Origin: Archangium violaceum
Lineage (GTDB): Bacteria; Myxococcota; Myxococcia; Myxococcales; Myxococcaceae
Direction: 5' to 3'
Length of the DNA: 64,000 nucleotides
NCBI RefSeq assembly: GCF_016887565.1
Contig: NZ_CP069396.1
Span: 3,995,001 to 4,059,000, forward strand
Shown here: piece by piece, positions 17,651 through 25,636 of the stretch
Position numbering within the stretch: position 1 is the stretch's first letter
How the letters are laid out: every line of letters starts with the position of its first letter
Made by a program: the position numbers and the translations under genes
The notes under the pieces: model-generated
What the model saw: only the letters and a program-made list of their open reading frames with translations
Databases searched by the model: none
Told to the model about the DNA's origin: nothing

Positions 17651-18919
17651 TTATGTGGCCTGCTTCGCTTCCGGGTTCTCTTCGCCGTGCCCGGCGTGCG
17701 AGGCCGCGAGCTGGCCGCTCAGCACTGGCAGTGCCACCTTCACCGCCACTGTCAGCACCATCAGCCCGAAGGCCCATATTCCCGCTGTAATCTTCCATTC
17801 GGTGACGGTGGGCACGTACTCCACCAGCTCGTGCAGGGTGCTCGGGACGAAGCCGGGAATGATGAGGCCCATTCCCTTTTCGATCCAGACACCCGCGAAC
17901 GCCAGCGCGCACGCCAGGTTGAGCAGCCACACGTGACGCCGCGTGGCCGGCAGGTGCACCACCACCGCCGAGGCGATGTTGAGCGCCACCGCCGTCCAGA
18001 TCCACGGCACCAGCGCGTGGTGCCCGTGTGAACCGAAGAACAGGTAGCGCACCGCCGTGGCGTGCGTCCCACCCGTGTAGAAGGCCGTGAACAGCTCCGA
18101 GCCCAGCATGAACAGGTTGAGCAGCACCGTCACCCGCATCACCGACATCAGCGTGCGCAGCGGCCCCTCGCCGATGGGCAGCCCCGTGAAGCGGCGGATG
18201 GCCTGCAGCAGCACGATGACGAACGCCGGGCCCGTGATGAACGCCGACGCGATGAACCGCGGCGCCAGCAGCGCCGAGTTCCAGAACGGCCTGCCTCCCA
18301 GCCCGCTGTAGAGGAACGCCGTCACGCTGTGGATGCTGATGGCCCAGAAGATGGAGAGGAAGACGAACGGCAGGTACCACTGCTTGCGCGGCTTGCGCCC
18401 CAGGAAGCGCATGTAGATGAGATAGCCGCAGATGTGCAGGTTGATGAGCAGGTAGCCGTTCAGCACCACCACGTCCCAGGTGAGCATCGAGATGGGCCAG
18501 TTGAACCGCCCAATCCCCGGTATCAGGTGCCACGCCCGCTCGGGGTGCCCCATGTCCACCACGATGAACAGCAGGCACACGAAGATCGCCGCCACCGCGA
18601 GCAGCTCGCCAATCAGCGTGACGTCGTGCATCTCATGGTCGTGGTACAGGTACGCGGGGATGACCATCATCACCGCGCCCGCCGCCAACCCCACCCCGAA
18701 GGTGAAGTTGGCGATGTACAGGCCCCAGGACACGTGGTCGCTCATCCCCGTGAGCGCCATGCCCTCGGCCAGCTGGTGCGCATAGGCGTTGGCGCCCACC
18801 AGGGCGATCGCCGAGAGCACCGTCATCCACGTGTAGAAGCGCCAGCTCCCATCCGTGCTCATCCAGAGCAGCCGGCCGAGGAACCGCGGGTAGTCGAGCA
18901 GGTGACGGGAAGCAGCCAT
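17651..18919 (-). CDS. nrfD: NrfD/HmcC/DsrP-type membrane subunit of a quinol dehydrogenase
   Basis: A 422-aa inner-membrane protein with about ten membrane segments, matching the long NrfD-family type found in Hmc, Dsr and alternative complex III. Typical stretches are FTFGVGLAAGAVMMVIPAYLY, VVDMGHPERAW, FWNSALLAPRFIASAFITGPA and AGIWAFGLMVLTVAVKVALP. It should bind quinol or quinone and pass electrons to the Fe-S protein encoded 3 nt upstream. The C-terminal tail is short and polar. It is the last gene of the tetraheme cytochrome, Fe-S protein, NrfD operon, divergent from nap. Confidence 0.85.
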   Translation of the reverse strand: MAASRHLLDYPRFLGRLLWMSTDGSWRFYTWMTVLSAIALVGANAYAHQLAEGMALTGMSDHVSWGLYIANFTFGVGLAAGAVMMVIPAYLYHDHEMHDVTLIGELLAVAAIFVCLLFIVVDMGHPERAWHLIPGIGRFNWPISMLTWDVVVLNGYLLINLHICGYLIYMRFLGRKPRKQWYLPFVFLSIFWAISIHSVTAFLYSGLGGRPFWNSALLAPRFIASAFITGPAFVIVLLQAIRRFTGLPIGEGPLRTLMSVMRVTVLLNLFMLGSELFTAFYTGGTHATAVRYLFFGSHGHHALVPWIWTAVALNIASAVVVHLPATRRHVWLLNLACALAFAGVWIEKGMGLIIPGFVPSTLHELVEYVPTVTEWKITAGIWAFGLMVLTVAVKVALPVLSGQLAASHAGHGEENPEAKQAT

Positions 18920-18922
18920 GGC

Positions 18923-19828
18923 TCACTTGTCGAAGAAGTAGAAGAAGCGTGGCCGCGTCCCGAGCTCCTCCTTGAGCACGAAGACGCGCTTGTTCTCGAG
19001 CACCCAGCGGATGGGGCTCTTCGGATCCAACAGGTTGCCGAACACCCGCGCCCCCGTGGGGCACGCCTCCAGGCACGCCGGCAGCCGCCCCGCTCGCGTG
19101 CGGTGCAGACAGAAGGTGCACTTCTCCACCACCCCCTGCGGGCGGATCCGGTTGGAGAGGTATCCCTGGTCCGGGTTGATCTCCTCGGGAGGAATCTCCG
19201 GCTTCGCCCAGTTGAAGCGCCGCGCGTGGTAGGGGCACGCCGCCTCGCAGTACCGGCAGCCGATGCACCAGTTGTAGTCCACCACCACGATGCCGTCCGG
19301 CTCCTTCCACGTGGCCTGCACCGGGCACACCTTCACGCACGGCGCGTTGTCGCACTGGTGGCACTGCACCGGCAGGTAGTACTTCCCCTCGGCCGGCACC
19401 GGGTGGTCGTAGTTCGCGTTCCCGTGCTCCAGGTCCAGGCTGCCCTGCTCCATCTCCAGCACCCGGATGTACGAGTTCCCCGTGCGCCGGTCGTGGTTGT
19501 TCTCCTGGTGGCACGCCTCGGCGCACTTCCGGCAACCGATGCAGATGCTCAGGTTGAGCGCGTACGCGAACGACACGCCCTCCTGCGGCGGCAACGCCTG
19601 GATGTCCACGTCGCGGCCGTACTTCCGCTTCGTCTCCTCCTTCAGGTGGACGAGCACCCGCGTCAGCTCGTCACGCGTCAGCTCCTTGTAGTGCTTCTGC
19701 AGGAACTGATCGACGCTCAGGTCCTGCGTCCACTCGGTGAGCGGTGCCATCGCGTGCGCGAAGGCCGCGGCCCCCAGCGTGGCCCCGACACCCTTCATCA
19801 CGGTGCGGCGGGAGACGGTGTCACTCAT
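18923..19828 (-). CDS. Four-cluster ferredoxin subunit (HmcB/DsrO/NrfC-like) with Tat signal
   Basis: A 301-aa protein with twin-arginine signal SRRTVMKGVGATLGAAAFAHA, so it is folded with cofactors and exported. Four cysteine sets for [4Fe-4S] clusters are visible: CIGCRKCAEACH, CHQCDNAPCVKVCP, CIGCRYCEAACP and CTFCLHRTRAG...CLEACP. Such subunits wire an NrfD-type membrane subunit to a periplasmic cytochrome. It is 3 nt from nrfD and overlaps the cytochrome gene by 8 bp. Electron-flow direction (quinol to NapA or the reverse) is inferred. Confidence 0.88.
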   Translation of the reverse strand: MSDTVSRRTVMKGVGATLGAAAFAHAMAPLTEWTQDLSVDQFLQKHYKELTRDELTRVLVHLKEETKRKYGRDVDIQALPPQEGVSFAYALNLSICIGCRKCAEACHQENNHDRRTGNSYIRVLEMEQGSLDLEHGNANYDHPVPAEGKYYLPVQCHQCDNAPCVKVCPVQATWKEPDGIVVVDYNWCIGCRYCEAACPYHARRFNWAKPEIPPEEINPDQGYLSNRIRPQGVVEKCTFCLHRTRAGRLPACLEACPTGARVFGNLLDPKSPIRWVLENKRVFVLKEELGTRPRFFYFFDK

Positions 19829-20420
19829 GGCCTGTCGCCTCTTTCGTGTCCGGCTCGCCGTGGGCGGGCGGGTTGCGCGGAGGCATCACCGGATGCGCGC
19901 CCGCGTACTTCGGCGTGTGCGGGTCGTGGCAGCTCACGCAGTTGTTCCTCGTGCGGTCTCCCCGTGACAGGTCCCAGTACCCCGTCATCCCCCCGTGCGC
20001 CCCCGCCTTGAAGTCCCGGTACTGCGGGCCGTGGCACTGCGCGCACAGCGTCACCACCTCCGTCATCGGCAGCGGCTCGCCCGTGGCCAGGTGCAGCGTG
20101 CGCGGCTGCTGGGCCTGGTGGCACGAGGTGCAGGCGAGCTCCCCATGGCGGAACCGCAGGCCCTGGTGGAACTCCTTCAGCTCCTCGGGCCGCGAGGGCA
20201 TGGGCTTCGTCTCACGCAGCGAGTGGCAGCTCTCGCACGACACGCGAAGCGGCCGGCCCAGCGCGTCCTTCTGGTCGCTCTCGACGGAGGTGAGCTTCGC
20301 CGGTTGGTGGAGGGTTTCCCTGCCCGTCGGTGCTCCCGGTGGCGGCTGGAAGCTCACGGGCTGAGCCCTCCCGCAGCCGCCCAGGGCGAGCAGCGAGGCG
20401 ACGAGCGCCGGGCGCATCAT
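19821..20420 (-). CDS. Tetraheme c-type cytochrome lipoprotein
   Basis: A 199-aa lipoprotein from ATG 20420 (MMRPALVASLLALGGC, lipobox LGGC) with four haem-attachment motifs: CESCH, CTSCH, CAQCH and CVSCH, the last in NNCVSCHDPHTPKY. An in-frame GTG at 20441 would add seven residues; neither start has a strong ribosome site. It is the first gene of the operon with the Fe-S and NrfD subunits and resembles the cytochrome partner of DsrJOP/Hmc-like complexes. It probably passes electrons between the membrane module and the periplasmic nitrate reductase encoded divergently. Confidence 0.82.
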   Translation of the reverse strand: MMRPALVASLLALGGCGRAQPVSFQPPPGAPTGRETLHQPAKLTSVESDQKDALGRPLRVSCESCHSLRETKPMPSRPEELKEFHQGLRFRHGELACTSCHQAQQPRTLHLATGEPLPMTEVVTLCAQCHGPQYRDFKAGAHGGMTGYWDLSRGDRTRNNCVSCHDPHTPKYAGAHPVMPPRNPPAHGEPDTKEATGHE

Positions 20421-20653
20421 TCTGTAGAGGTGGTTCTCCACGGAGGCCAGCGCAAAGCAGCGTCCGTGCCATCACGCTCCGCCCCTGTGTTCCGCTGGGA
20501 ACTCGGGATGGGCATCCCGCTCGCCCGCGAAAAACCTGCATCGTTCGAACAACTTTAAGCGCAGGCTTTGCGCGCGCACCCGTGGGATGAGGGGCACGCC
20601 GGGGTGGTCCGCCTCTTGCTCCTGGGGGCCGTGTCCCCATGGACGGAGCCTGT
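20421..20653 (+). promoter_or_regulatory. Divergent control region between the cytochrome/NrfD operon and the nap operon
   Basis: About 230 bp separates the two divergent start codons and must hold both promoters. It includes a short palindrome (CGGGAT/ATCCCG, 20505-20520) and an AT-richer patch TTCGAACAACTTTAAG at ~20543-20558 that could be a promoter core. No NarL, FNR or NtrC site was recognised with confidence. Confidence 0.4.
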
Positions 20654-20899
20654 ATGCCCATCAGTAGCCTGGTGCTCACCCTCGATGCGTCGCCCGAGTC
20701 GAGGGCGCTCGCGCTTTCAGAGCTCGCTCGCGACCCGCGCATCACCCTGGGCCCGCCCGTGGAGGGGCGATGGCTGCCGGTGGTGACCGAGACCGCCAGC
20801 CCCTACGAAGGTGAGGAGCTCGCCGAGTCCCTGAGGGAGTTGGTGGGCGTGAGCTTCGTGGACGTGGTGATGGTGGATTTCTCCGAGGAGGAGCGCTGA
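20654..20899 (+). CDS. napD: NapD-like maturation chaperone
   Basis: An 81-aa protein of NapD size and pattern: N-terminal ISSLVLTLDASPESRALAL, middle GRWLPVVTETASPYEGEE and the closing GVSFVDVVMVDF strand. NapD binds the Tat signal of NapA and assists Mo-cofactor loading in the cytoplasm. ATG 20654 is preferred over ATG 20639 because GGAG lies 5 nt upstream. The stop is 3 nt before napA. Sequence similarity is modest; position supports the call. Confidence 0.78.
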   Translation: MPISSLVLTLDASPESRALALSELARDPRITLGPPVEGRWLPVVTETASPYEGEELAESLRELVGVSFVDVVMVDFSEEER

Positions 20900-20902
20900 G
20901 CC

Positions 20903-23323
20903 ATGGATCGCCGGGACTTCCTGAAGGGTTCGGCCATGACGGCGGCGACGCTGGCCGCGAGCCGTCTGGCATATGGCCAGGACAGGGCGGCCGTGGAGCC
21001 GCCGAGCACCGCCCGTCAAGGCGGTGACGTGCAGTGGAACAAGGCGCCCTGCCGCTTCTGCGGCACCGGCTGCCACGTCCAGGTGGGCGTGCAGAACGGC
21101 AAGGTGGTGGCCATCGCGGGCGACCAGAAGGCTCCGGTGAACAAGGGCCTGCTGTGCGTGAAGGGCTACCACGTGGGGCTCGCTCTCTACGGGCAGGACA
21201 GGCTCACGACGCCGCTGCTGCGCAAGGGCGACAAGCAGGTGCCCATCAGCTGGGAAGAGGCGATCGACATCATCGCCCGCCGCGTGCTGAAGGACCCCAA
21301 GGGCTTCGCCCTCTACGGCAGCGGCCAGTGGACCATCCCCGAGGGCTATGCCGCCTCGAAGTTCGTCAAGGCCGGCCTGGGCACGCACAATATCGACGCC
21401 AACGCGCGTCTGTGCATGGCCTCGGCGGTGACGGGCTTCCTCGCCACCTACGGCGTGGACGAGCCCGCCGGTTGCTATGACGACCTCGACGCCTGCGACG
21501 TGCTCATCACCTGGGGCAACAACCCCGCGGAGATGCACCCGGTCCTCTTCTCGCGCGTCATCGACCGGCGCTCGCGCGGCGAGAAGGTCACCCTCATCGA
21601 CATCGGCACGCGCAAGACGCGCACCAGCGGGTTCGCCGACCACTCCCTGCGCTTCAAGCCGAACTCGGACCTGGCGATCGCCTGTGGCATCGCCCACCTG
21701 CTGGTGGAGAACGGCACCTACGACAAGGCCTTCGTCGAGGCCAACTGCGCCTTCCGCGCCTCCAGCACCCCGCCCACCCTCGAGGGCAAGGCCATCTCCT
21801 TCGAGGAGTACCGCGAGCTGCTGAAGCCCTATACCCCCGAGAAGGTGGAGCAGCTCTCGGGCGTGTCCCAGAAGGACCTGCGGATGCTGGCCGGGCTGTT
21901 CGGCCGCAGGGACGTCCGCATCACCAGCCTGTGGTGCATGGGGCCGAACCAGCACACCCAGGGCACGGCCATGAACAGCCTGCTCCACGGGCTCCACCTG
22001 CTCAGCGGGCACTTCGGCAAGCCCGGGGATGCACCCACCAGTCTCACCGGTCAGCCCTCCGCCTGCGGCACCGTGCGCGAGGTGGGCACGCTCTCCCACG
22101 CGCTCCCCGGCGGCCGCGTGGTGGCCAAGGCCGAGCACCGCGCCCAGATGGAGGAGATCTGGAACGTCCCCGCCGGCCGCGTCTCCGAGAAGATCGGCTA
22201 CCACACCGTGGAGATGTGGAAGCGCTTCTCCACGCCCACCGAGCAGGGCGGCGATGTCCACACCGTCTGGGTCCAGGTCACCAACCCCGCCCAGAGCCTC
22301 CCCAATACGCACAAGCTGGTGGACCCCAGCCGCAAGCTCGCGGACAAGTTCCTCATCGTCTCGGACGTCTACCCGACCGCCACCACGCGCATCGCCGACC
22401 TCGTGCTGCCCTCCGCCATGTGGGTGGAGAAGAATGGCATGGTCGGCAACTCGGAGCGCCGCACCCAGCAGTGGTTCAAGCTCGTCCAGCCCCCCGGTCA
22501 GGCCCGCGATGACGGCTGGCAGCTCATCTCCGTGGCCCACCGGCTGCTCGAGCTCGGCTTCGCCGGCATGAAGGACAAGGACGGCCGCTTCCTCTTCGAC
22601 GTGAAGGGCAAGGACGGCAGGTCCGTGCCCATCTGGGAGTGGTCGCACTACTACGACGTCAACGTCGACGAGCACCTCTTCGAGGAGTACCGGAAGACGA
22701 CCCGCATCAAGCACAAGGACCTGGCGCCCTATCAGGAGTACGTGAAGGCACGCGGCCTGCGCTGGCCCGTGGTGCAGCAGCCGGACGGCAGCTGGCGCGA
22801 GACGCGCTTCCGCTTCTCCGGCTTCGACGACCCGTACGTGAAGAAGGGCCGCGACATCCAGTTCTACCACTCGACCTCGCACGACGACCGCGCGCAGATC
22901 TGGTTCCAGCCCTACGAGCCTCCTCCCGAGTCCCCCGACTCCGAGTACCCCTTCTGGCTGTGCACCGGCCGCGTCATCGAGCACTGGCACACCGGCTCGG
23001 TGACCATGCGCATTCCGCAGCTCCGGCGCGCCATGCCCCAGGCGTACGTGGAGATGAACCGCGCCGATGCCCGGAAGCTCGGCGTGGACAACGGGGACCT
23101 GGTGACGGTGGAGACCCGCCGCGGAAAGCTCGACCTGCCCGTGTGGCTCGGCGGCCGTGGAGAGCCCGTCGAGGGCTCGCTCTTCGTCCCCTTCTTCGAC
23201 GAGCGGCTGCTCATCAACGAGCTCACGCTCGACGCGCACGACCCGTTCTCCAAACAGCCCGACTACAAGAAGTGCGCGGCCCGTGTGCGCCGGCGTGAGC
23301 GGGTCGCGGAGAAGCAGAAATGA
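20903..23323 (+). CDS. napA: Periplasmic nitrate reductase catalytic subunit NapA
   Basis: An 806-aa molybdopterin oxidoreductase. The Tat signal is MDRRDFLKGSAMTAATLAAS. The [4Fe-4S] cysteines are at residues ~50, 53, 57 and 85 (CRFCGTGC, LLCVKG). The Mo-ligating Cys is ~171 in NIDANARLCMASAV, which fits NapA (Cys ligand) rather than NarG (Asp) or formate dehydrogenase (SeCys). Further matches are WGNNPAEMHPVLFSR, CMGPNQHTQGTAMNS and the C-terminal MGD-binding part WHTGSVTMR. Length is close to NapA. It catalyses nitrate to nitrite in the periplasm. It overlaps the napB-like gene in ATGA. Confidence 0.93.
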   Translation: MDRRDFLKGSAMTAATLAASRLAYGQDRAAVEPPSTARQGGDVQWNKAPCRFCGTGCHVQVGVQNGKVVAIAGDQKAPVNKGLLCVKGYHVGLALYGQDRLTTPLLRKGDKQVPISWEEAIDIIARRVLKDPKGFALYGSGQWTIPEGYAASKFVKAGLGTHNIDANARLCMASAVTGFLATYGVDEPAGCYDDLDACDVLITWGNNPAEMHPVLFSRVIDRRSRGEKVTLIDIGTRKTRTSGFADHSLRFKPNSDLAIACGIAHLLVENGTYDKAFVEANCAFRASSTPPTLEGKAISFEEYRELLKPYTPEKVEQLSGVSQKDLRMLAGLFGRRDVRITSLWCMGPNQHTQGTAMNSLLHGLHLLSGHFGKPGDAPTSLTGQPSACGTVREVGTLSHALPGGRVVAKAEHRAQMEEIWNVPAGRVSEKIGYHTVEMWKRFSTPTEQGGDVHTVWVQVTNPAQSLPNTHKLVDPSRKLADKFLIVSDVYPTATTRIADLVLPSAMWVEKNGMVGNSERRTQQWFKLVQPPGQARDDGWQLISVAHRLLELGFAGMKDKDGRFLFDVKGKDGRSVPIWEWSHYYDVNVDEHLFEEYRKTTRIKHKDLAPYQEYVKARGLRWPVVQQPDGSWRETRFRFSGFDDPYVKKGRDIQFYHSTSHDDRAQIWFQPYEPPPESPDSEYPFWLCTGRVIEHWHTGSVTMRIPQLRRAMPQAYVEMNRADARKLGVDNGDLVTVETRRGKLDLPVWLGGRGEPVEGSLFVPFFDERLLINELTLDAHDPFSKQPDYKKCAARVRRRERVAEKQK

Positions 23324-24132
23324 GCGCCGCGGGCGAACAGTCGGGTGGGCTCGGGGCCCGCTGGCTCCAGGTGGGAGCCGCCGTGGCGGTGGCGCTCGCG
23401 GCCACCGGGTACTTCGCGGGCCTGCGCGCCCCGGAGATGCCCGAGCGTCCGGCGGCCTCCGATCCGCACGCGCAACGCGCCGAGCGCGCTCCGAGCTACA
23501 GCGAGCTTCGCGAGCAGCGGCGCGGTGACAACGCGCGCATGTATGAGGGCGCCATCGCCTCGCTGGCGGAGGCGGACTTTCCGGTGAAGCCCCTGCCCGT
23601 GGCCACCCCCGAGATGCGCGCCGAGGCCGTGGCCCAGCGGAAGACCCACCGCGCCTATGACGGCGCGCCTCCCACGATTCCTCATGAGATCGACCAGCGC
23701 GAAGTCCCCGGCTGTCTGGCCTGCCATGGCGAGGGGATGAAGCTGGGCACCCGCGTGGCTCCGAAGATCAGCCACCCGCCGTACCAGAGCTGCACGCAGT
23801 GCCACGTGGTGGGGGAGTCGCCCCGCCCCCTGGCGCAGTACAAGGACGTCCCGGGGAATGGTTTCGTCGGACTGGTCTCGGGAGAGAAGGGCGCTCGAGC
23901 CTGGCAGGGGGCTCCACCGACCCTGCCTCACCCCACGCTCATGCGGACCGACTGCACGAGCTGCCACGGCCCCAGGGGTCTCCCCGGGCTGCGGACCTCG
24001 CACCCGGAACGGCAGAACTGTCAGCAGTGCCATGGGTCCTCCGCACTGCTCGACCAGCGCCTCCCGGAGGACTCGGGCGCGGGGGCTCCCGGACAGCCAC
24101 CCGGTGGCGTGGCGATGGAGGCCAGGCCTTGA
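23320..24132 (+). CDS. napB: NapB-like periplasmic cytochrome with four haem sites (duplicated module)
   Basis: A 270-aa protein with one N-terminal hydrophobic anchor or signal (VGAAVAVALAATGYFAGL). The part around residues 105-165 matches the NapB diheme core: GAPPTIPHEID, CLACHGEGM, ISHPPYQSCTQCHV. A second, shorter copy follows at ~205-250: GAPPTLPHPTLMRTDCTSCH, then TSHPERQNCQQCHG. NapB normally has two haems and ~150 residues; this has four CxxCH motifs. It is expected to hand electrons to NapA. It sits between napA and the NapF-like gene with 4-bp overlaps on each side. Confidence 0.82.
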   Translation: MSAAGEQSGGLGARWLQVGAAVAVALAATGYFAGLRAPEMPERPAASDPHAQRAERAPSYSELREQRRGDNARMYEGAIASLAEADFPVKPLPVATPEMRAEAVAQRKTHRAYDGAPPTIPHEIDQREVPGCLACHGEGMKLGTRVAPKISHPPYQSCTQCHVVGESPRPLAQYKDVPGNGFVGLVSGEKGARAWQGAPPTLPHPTLMRTDCTSCHGPRGLPGLRTSHPERQNCQQCHGSSALLDQRLPEDSGAGAPGQPPGGVAMEARP

Positions 24133-24650
24133 GCGCTCGAACTGAAATCAGCCGCCGTGCGCTCCTCGGGTTCCTTCGGAAGAAGGAGGCGCCTGCGTCT
24201 TCTCCAGAGCCTGTTCGTGCTCCCTCGCCCGCCGTGTCCGAGCCCGCGCCGGGAGCGGGCTTTTCGCTCGAGGCGTTCTATTCCTCCCGTGCGCTGTCGG
24301 GTGAGGCGACCGGGACGAGTCTCCCCGTCTTCTCCCTCCGCGAGGGGCTCGCCGTTCCCCAAGAGGGTGTCAGCCGCATCGAGATGGCTCCGCTCGCGCC
24401 GGCCGCGGGGGCTCCCGTTCCCGGGATGACCGTCCGGGTTCGGCCTCGGTTCTGCCTCGCCTGGCAGGGCTCGTTCTGCAGCACCTGCTCCGAGCGCTGT
24501 CCCGTCGAGGGCGCCCTCGCCGTCGAGCTGGGCCGCCCTCGCGTCGTGGAAGAGCGATGCAACGGGTGCGGCCTCTGCGTCCAGGTGTGCCCGGCTCCGC
24601 TCAACGCCTTCGAGTTCCTTCCCTCCGCACCGCGGGTCCCCACTTCATGA
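24129..24650 (+). CDS. napF: NapF-like ferredoxin-type protein
   Basis: A 173-aa protein that begins SARTEISRRALLGFLRKK, resembling the NapF N-terminus with its twin-Arg-like SRR. A low-complexity Pro/Ala linker follows. The C-terminal 65 residues hold two Fe-S cysteine sets: FCSTCSERCPVEGAL and CNGCGLCVQVCPAPL, with an extra Cys at FCLAW. NapF is a cytoplasmic accessory protein acting in NapA maturation. The start is TTG 24129, overlapping the napB-like stop in TTGA; no ATG is available before the conserved start. NapG-like function is an alternative. Confidence 0.72.
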   Translation: MSARTEISRRALLGFLRKKEAPASSPEPVRAPSPAVSEPAPGAGFSLEAFYSSRALSGEATGTSLPVFSLREGLAVPQEGVSRIEMAPLAPAAGAPVPGMTVRVRPRFCLAWQGSFCSTCSERCPVEGALAVELGRPRVVEERCNGCGLCVQVCPAPLNAFEFLPSAPRVPTS

Positions 24651-24982
24651 CAGCTGGTCTCCGCCTCGCGAACGCCGCCCCCGAGGACCCGTCTCTCCCC
24701 CAGTTGCAGGATGCGATCCTCGATGCGGAGACACTGGAGCAGCTCTTCCGTGACATCCAGCGCTGCACCGTGGTGAGCGAGGTGCTCCTCAAGGGCGGGG
24801 CCCTCGCCATGGCCTCCGAGAAGTCCGTTCCGCTCGACGAGGCCCTGGCCGCTCTCCGCGAGGCGCGGGTGCTCGGTGTGCAGATCCGCTACTGGTACGA
24901 CGGGGCGAACTGGTGGGACACCCTCATGCGCACGCCCAAGGGCGTCCGGCTCATCCGCATCCAGCACCGGCTGACGGGGTAG
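24647..24982 (+). CDS. Small unknown protein at the end of the nap operon
   Basis: A 111-aa soluble protein whose ATG overlaps the napF stop. Features are acidic helices at the N-terminus (LQDAILDAETLEQLFRDIQ), a central segment RCTVVSEVLLKGGALAMA and a tail rich in Trp and Arg (IRYWYDGANWWDTLMRT, RLIRIQHR). It contains a single Cys and no haem or Fe-S motif. I do not recognise the family. The coupling suggests a role in Nap assembly or regulation. Confidence 0.65.
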   Translation: MTAGLRLANAAPEDPSLPQLQDAILDAETLEQLFRDIQRCTVVSEVLLKGGALAMASEKSVPLDEALAALREARVLGVQIRYWYDGANWWDTLMRTPKGVRLIRIQHRLTG

Positions 24983-24989
24983 GGCGGTT

Positions 24990-25541
24990 TCAGGCCCCGG
25001 AGGCCTCGTCTGTCGCGGGTGCCGCGTAGAGCTCCGGATGCAGGAAGGGCATCAGCGCGCACGCCAGCGGGCCCTGCCACATCTCGGCCCGCGTGAAGAG
25101 CCCGTTGGTCAGGATGCCCACCGCCCCCAGTTTCTTCTTGCTCTCGTTGCGGCCAGACACCTGGTCCATCACCGGCCCCAGTTCCTCACCGCGCAGCACC
25201 CGGGCCACCGCGACCGGAGGAAGGGGAAAGCGCACGCCCCAGGTGAGGTTCTCCCGGCCTCCGGCCTCCACCACGGCCACGCAGTTGATGAGGCTCCCGT
25301 CCGGGTCCACGCCCCCCTCCAACCCCATTCCCATCCGTGCTCCCTCGACCGCCCCGAGCGCTGCTCGTGCCCGGTTGCGCGCCCCCGTTGATGTCTGGTC
25401 CGGTCCGATGGGTTGTTCCGGCACTCCGCTGGGCACCTCGATCGGCACCAACGTGCACCCAGGGAAGGCCCTCTCACAGATGGTTTGCGCGGCCGTCGTC
25501 TTGGCCGGGTTCGTCGAGCCAATGGCGATGATGAAGGACAT
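24990..25541 (-). CDS. yjjX: Inosine/xanthosine triphosphatase, YjjX family
   Basis: A 183-aa house-cleaning NTPase that removes ITP and XTP. The family opening IIAIGSTNPAKTTAAQTI is intact, with QPIGPDQTSTGARNRA, GMGLEGGVD, WQVRF-like TWGVRFPLPP and the closing KKKLGAVGILTNGLFTR. Length is normal. It converges with the nap operon; the two stops are 8 nt apart. Confidence 0.92.
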   Translation of the reverse strand: MSFIIAIGSTNPAKTTAAQTICERAFPGCTLVPIEVPSGVPEQPIGPDQTSTGARNRARAALGAVEGARMGMGLEGGVDPDGSLINCVAVVEAGGRENLTWGVRFPLPPVAVARVLRGEELGPVMDQVSGRNESKKKLGAVGILTNGLFTRAEMWQGPLACALMPFLHPELYAAPATDEASGA

Positions 25542-25581
25542 GGGGCTCAGTGTTCTCCTGAGGGTGGAACAGGGGGACGGA

Positions 25582-25636
25582 TACCCTCACCCTAGCCCTC
25601 TCCCAGGGGGAGAGGGGACATACACGGGCTCAACCC
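25582..25636. repeat. Palindromic intergenic repeat, copy 1
   Basis: TACCCTCACCC, then CCCTCTCCC (25596-25604) pairing with GGGAGAGGG (25608-25616), then a tail CATACACGGG..CAACC shared with copy 2. It lies between yjjX and the reductase gene and overlaps the last codons of the reductase. It belongs to a REP-like class (CCCTCACCC..CCCTCTCCC) that I associate with many proteobacterial genomes. Confidence 0.8.

Noticed and set aside
20717-23239. 840-aa open frame on the minus strand across napA
   Set aside because: It is the antisense of a well-supported NapA gene, a normal effect of high GC; its His/Leu/Gly-rich sequence shows no domain.
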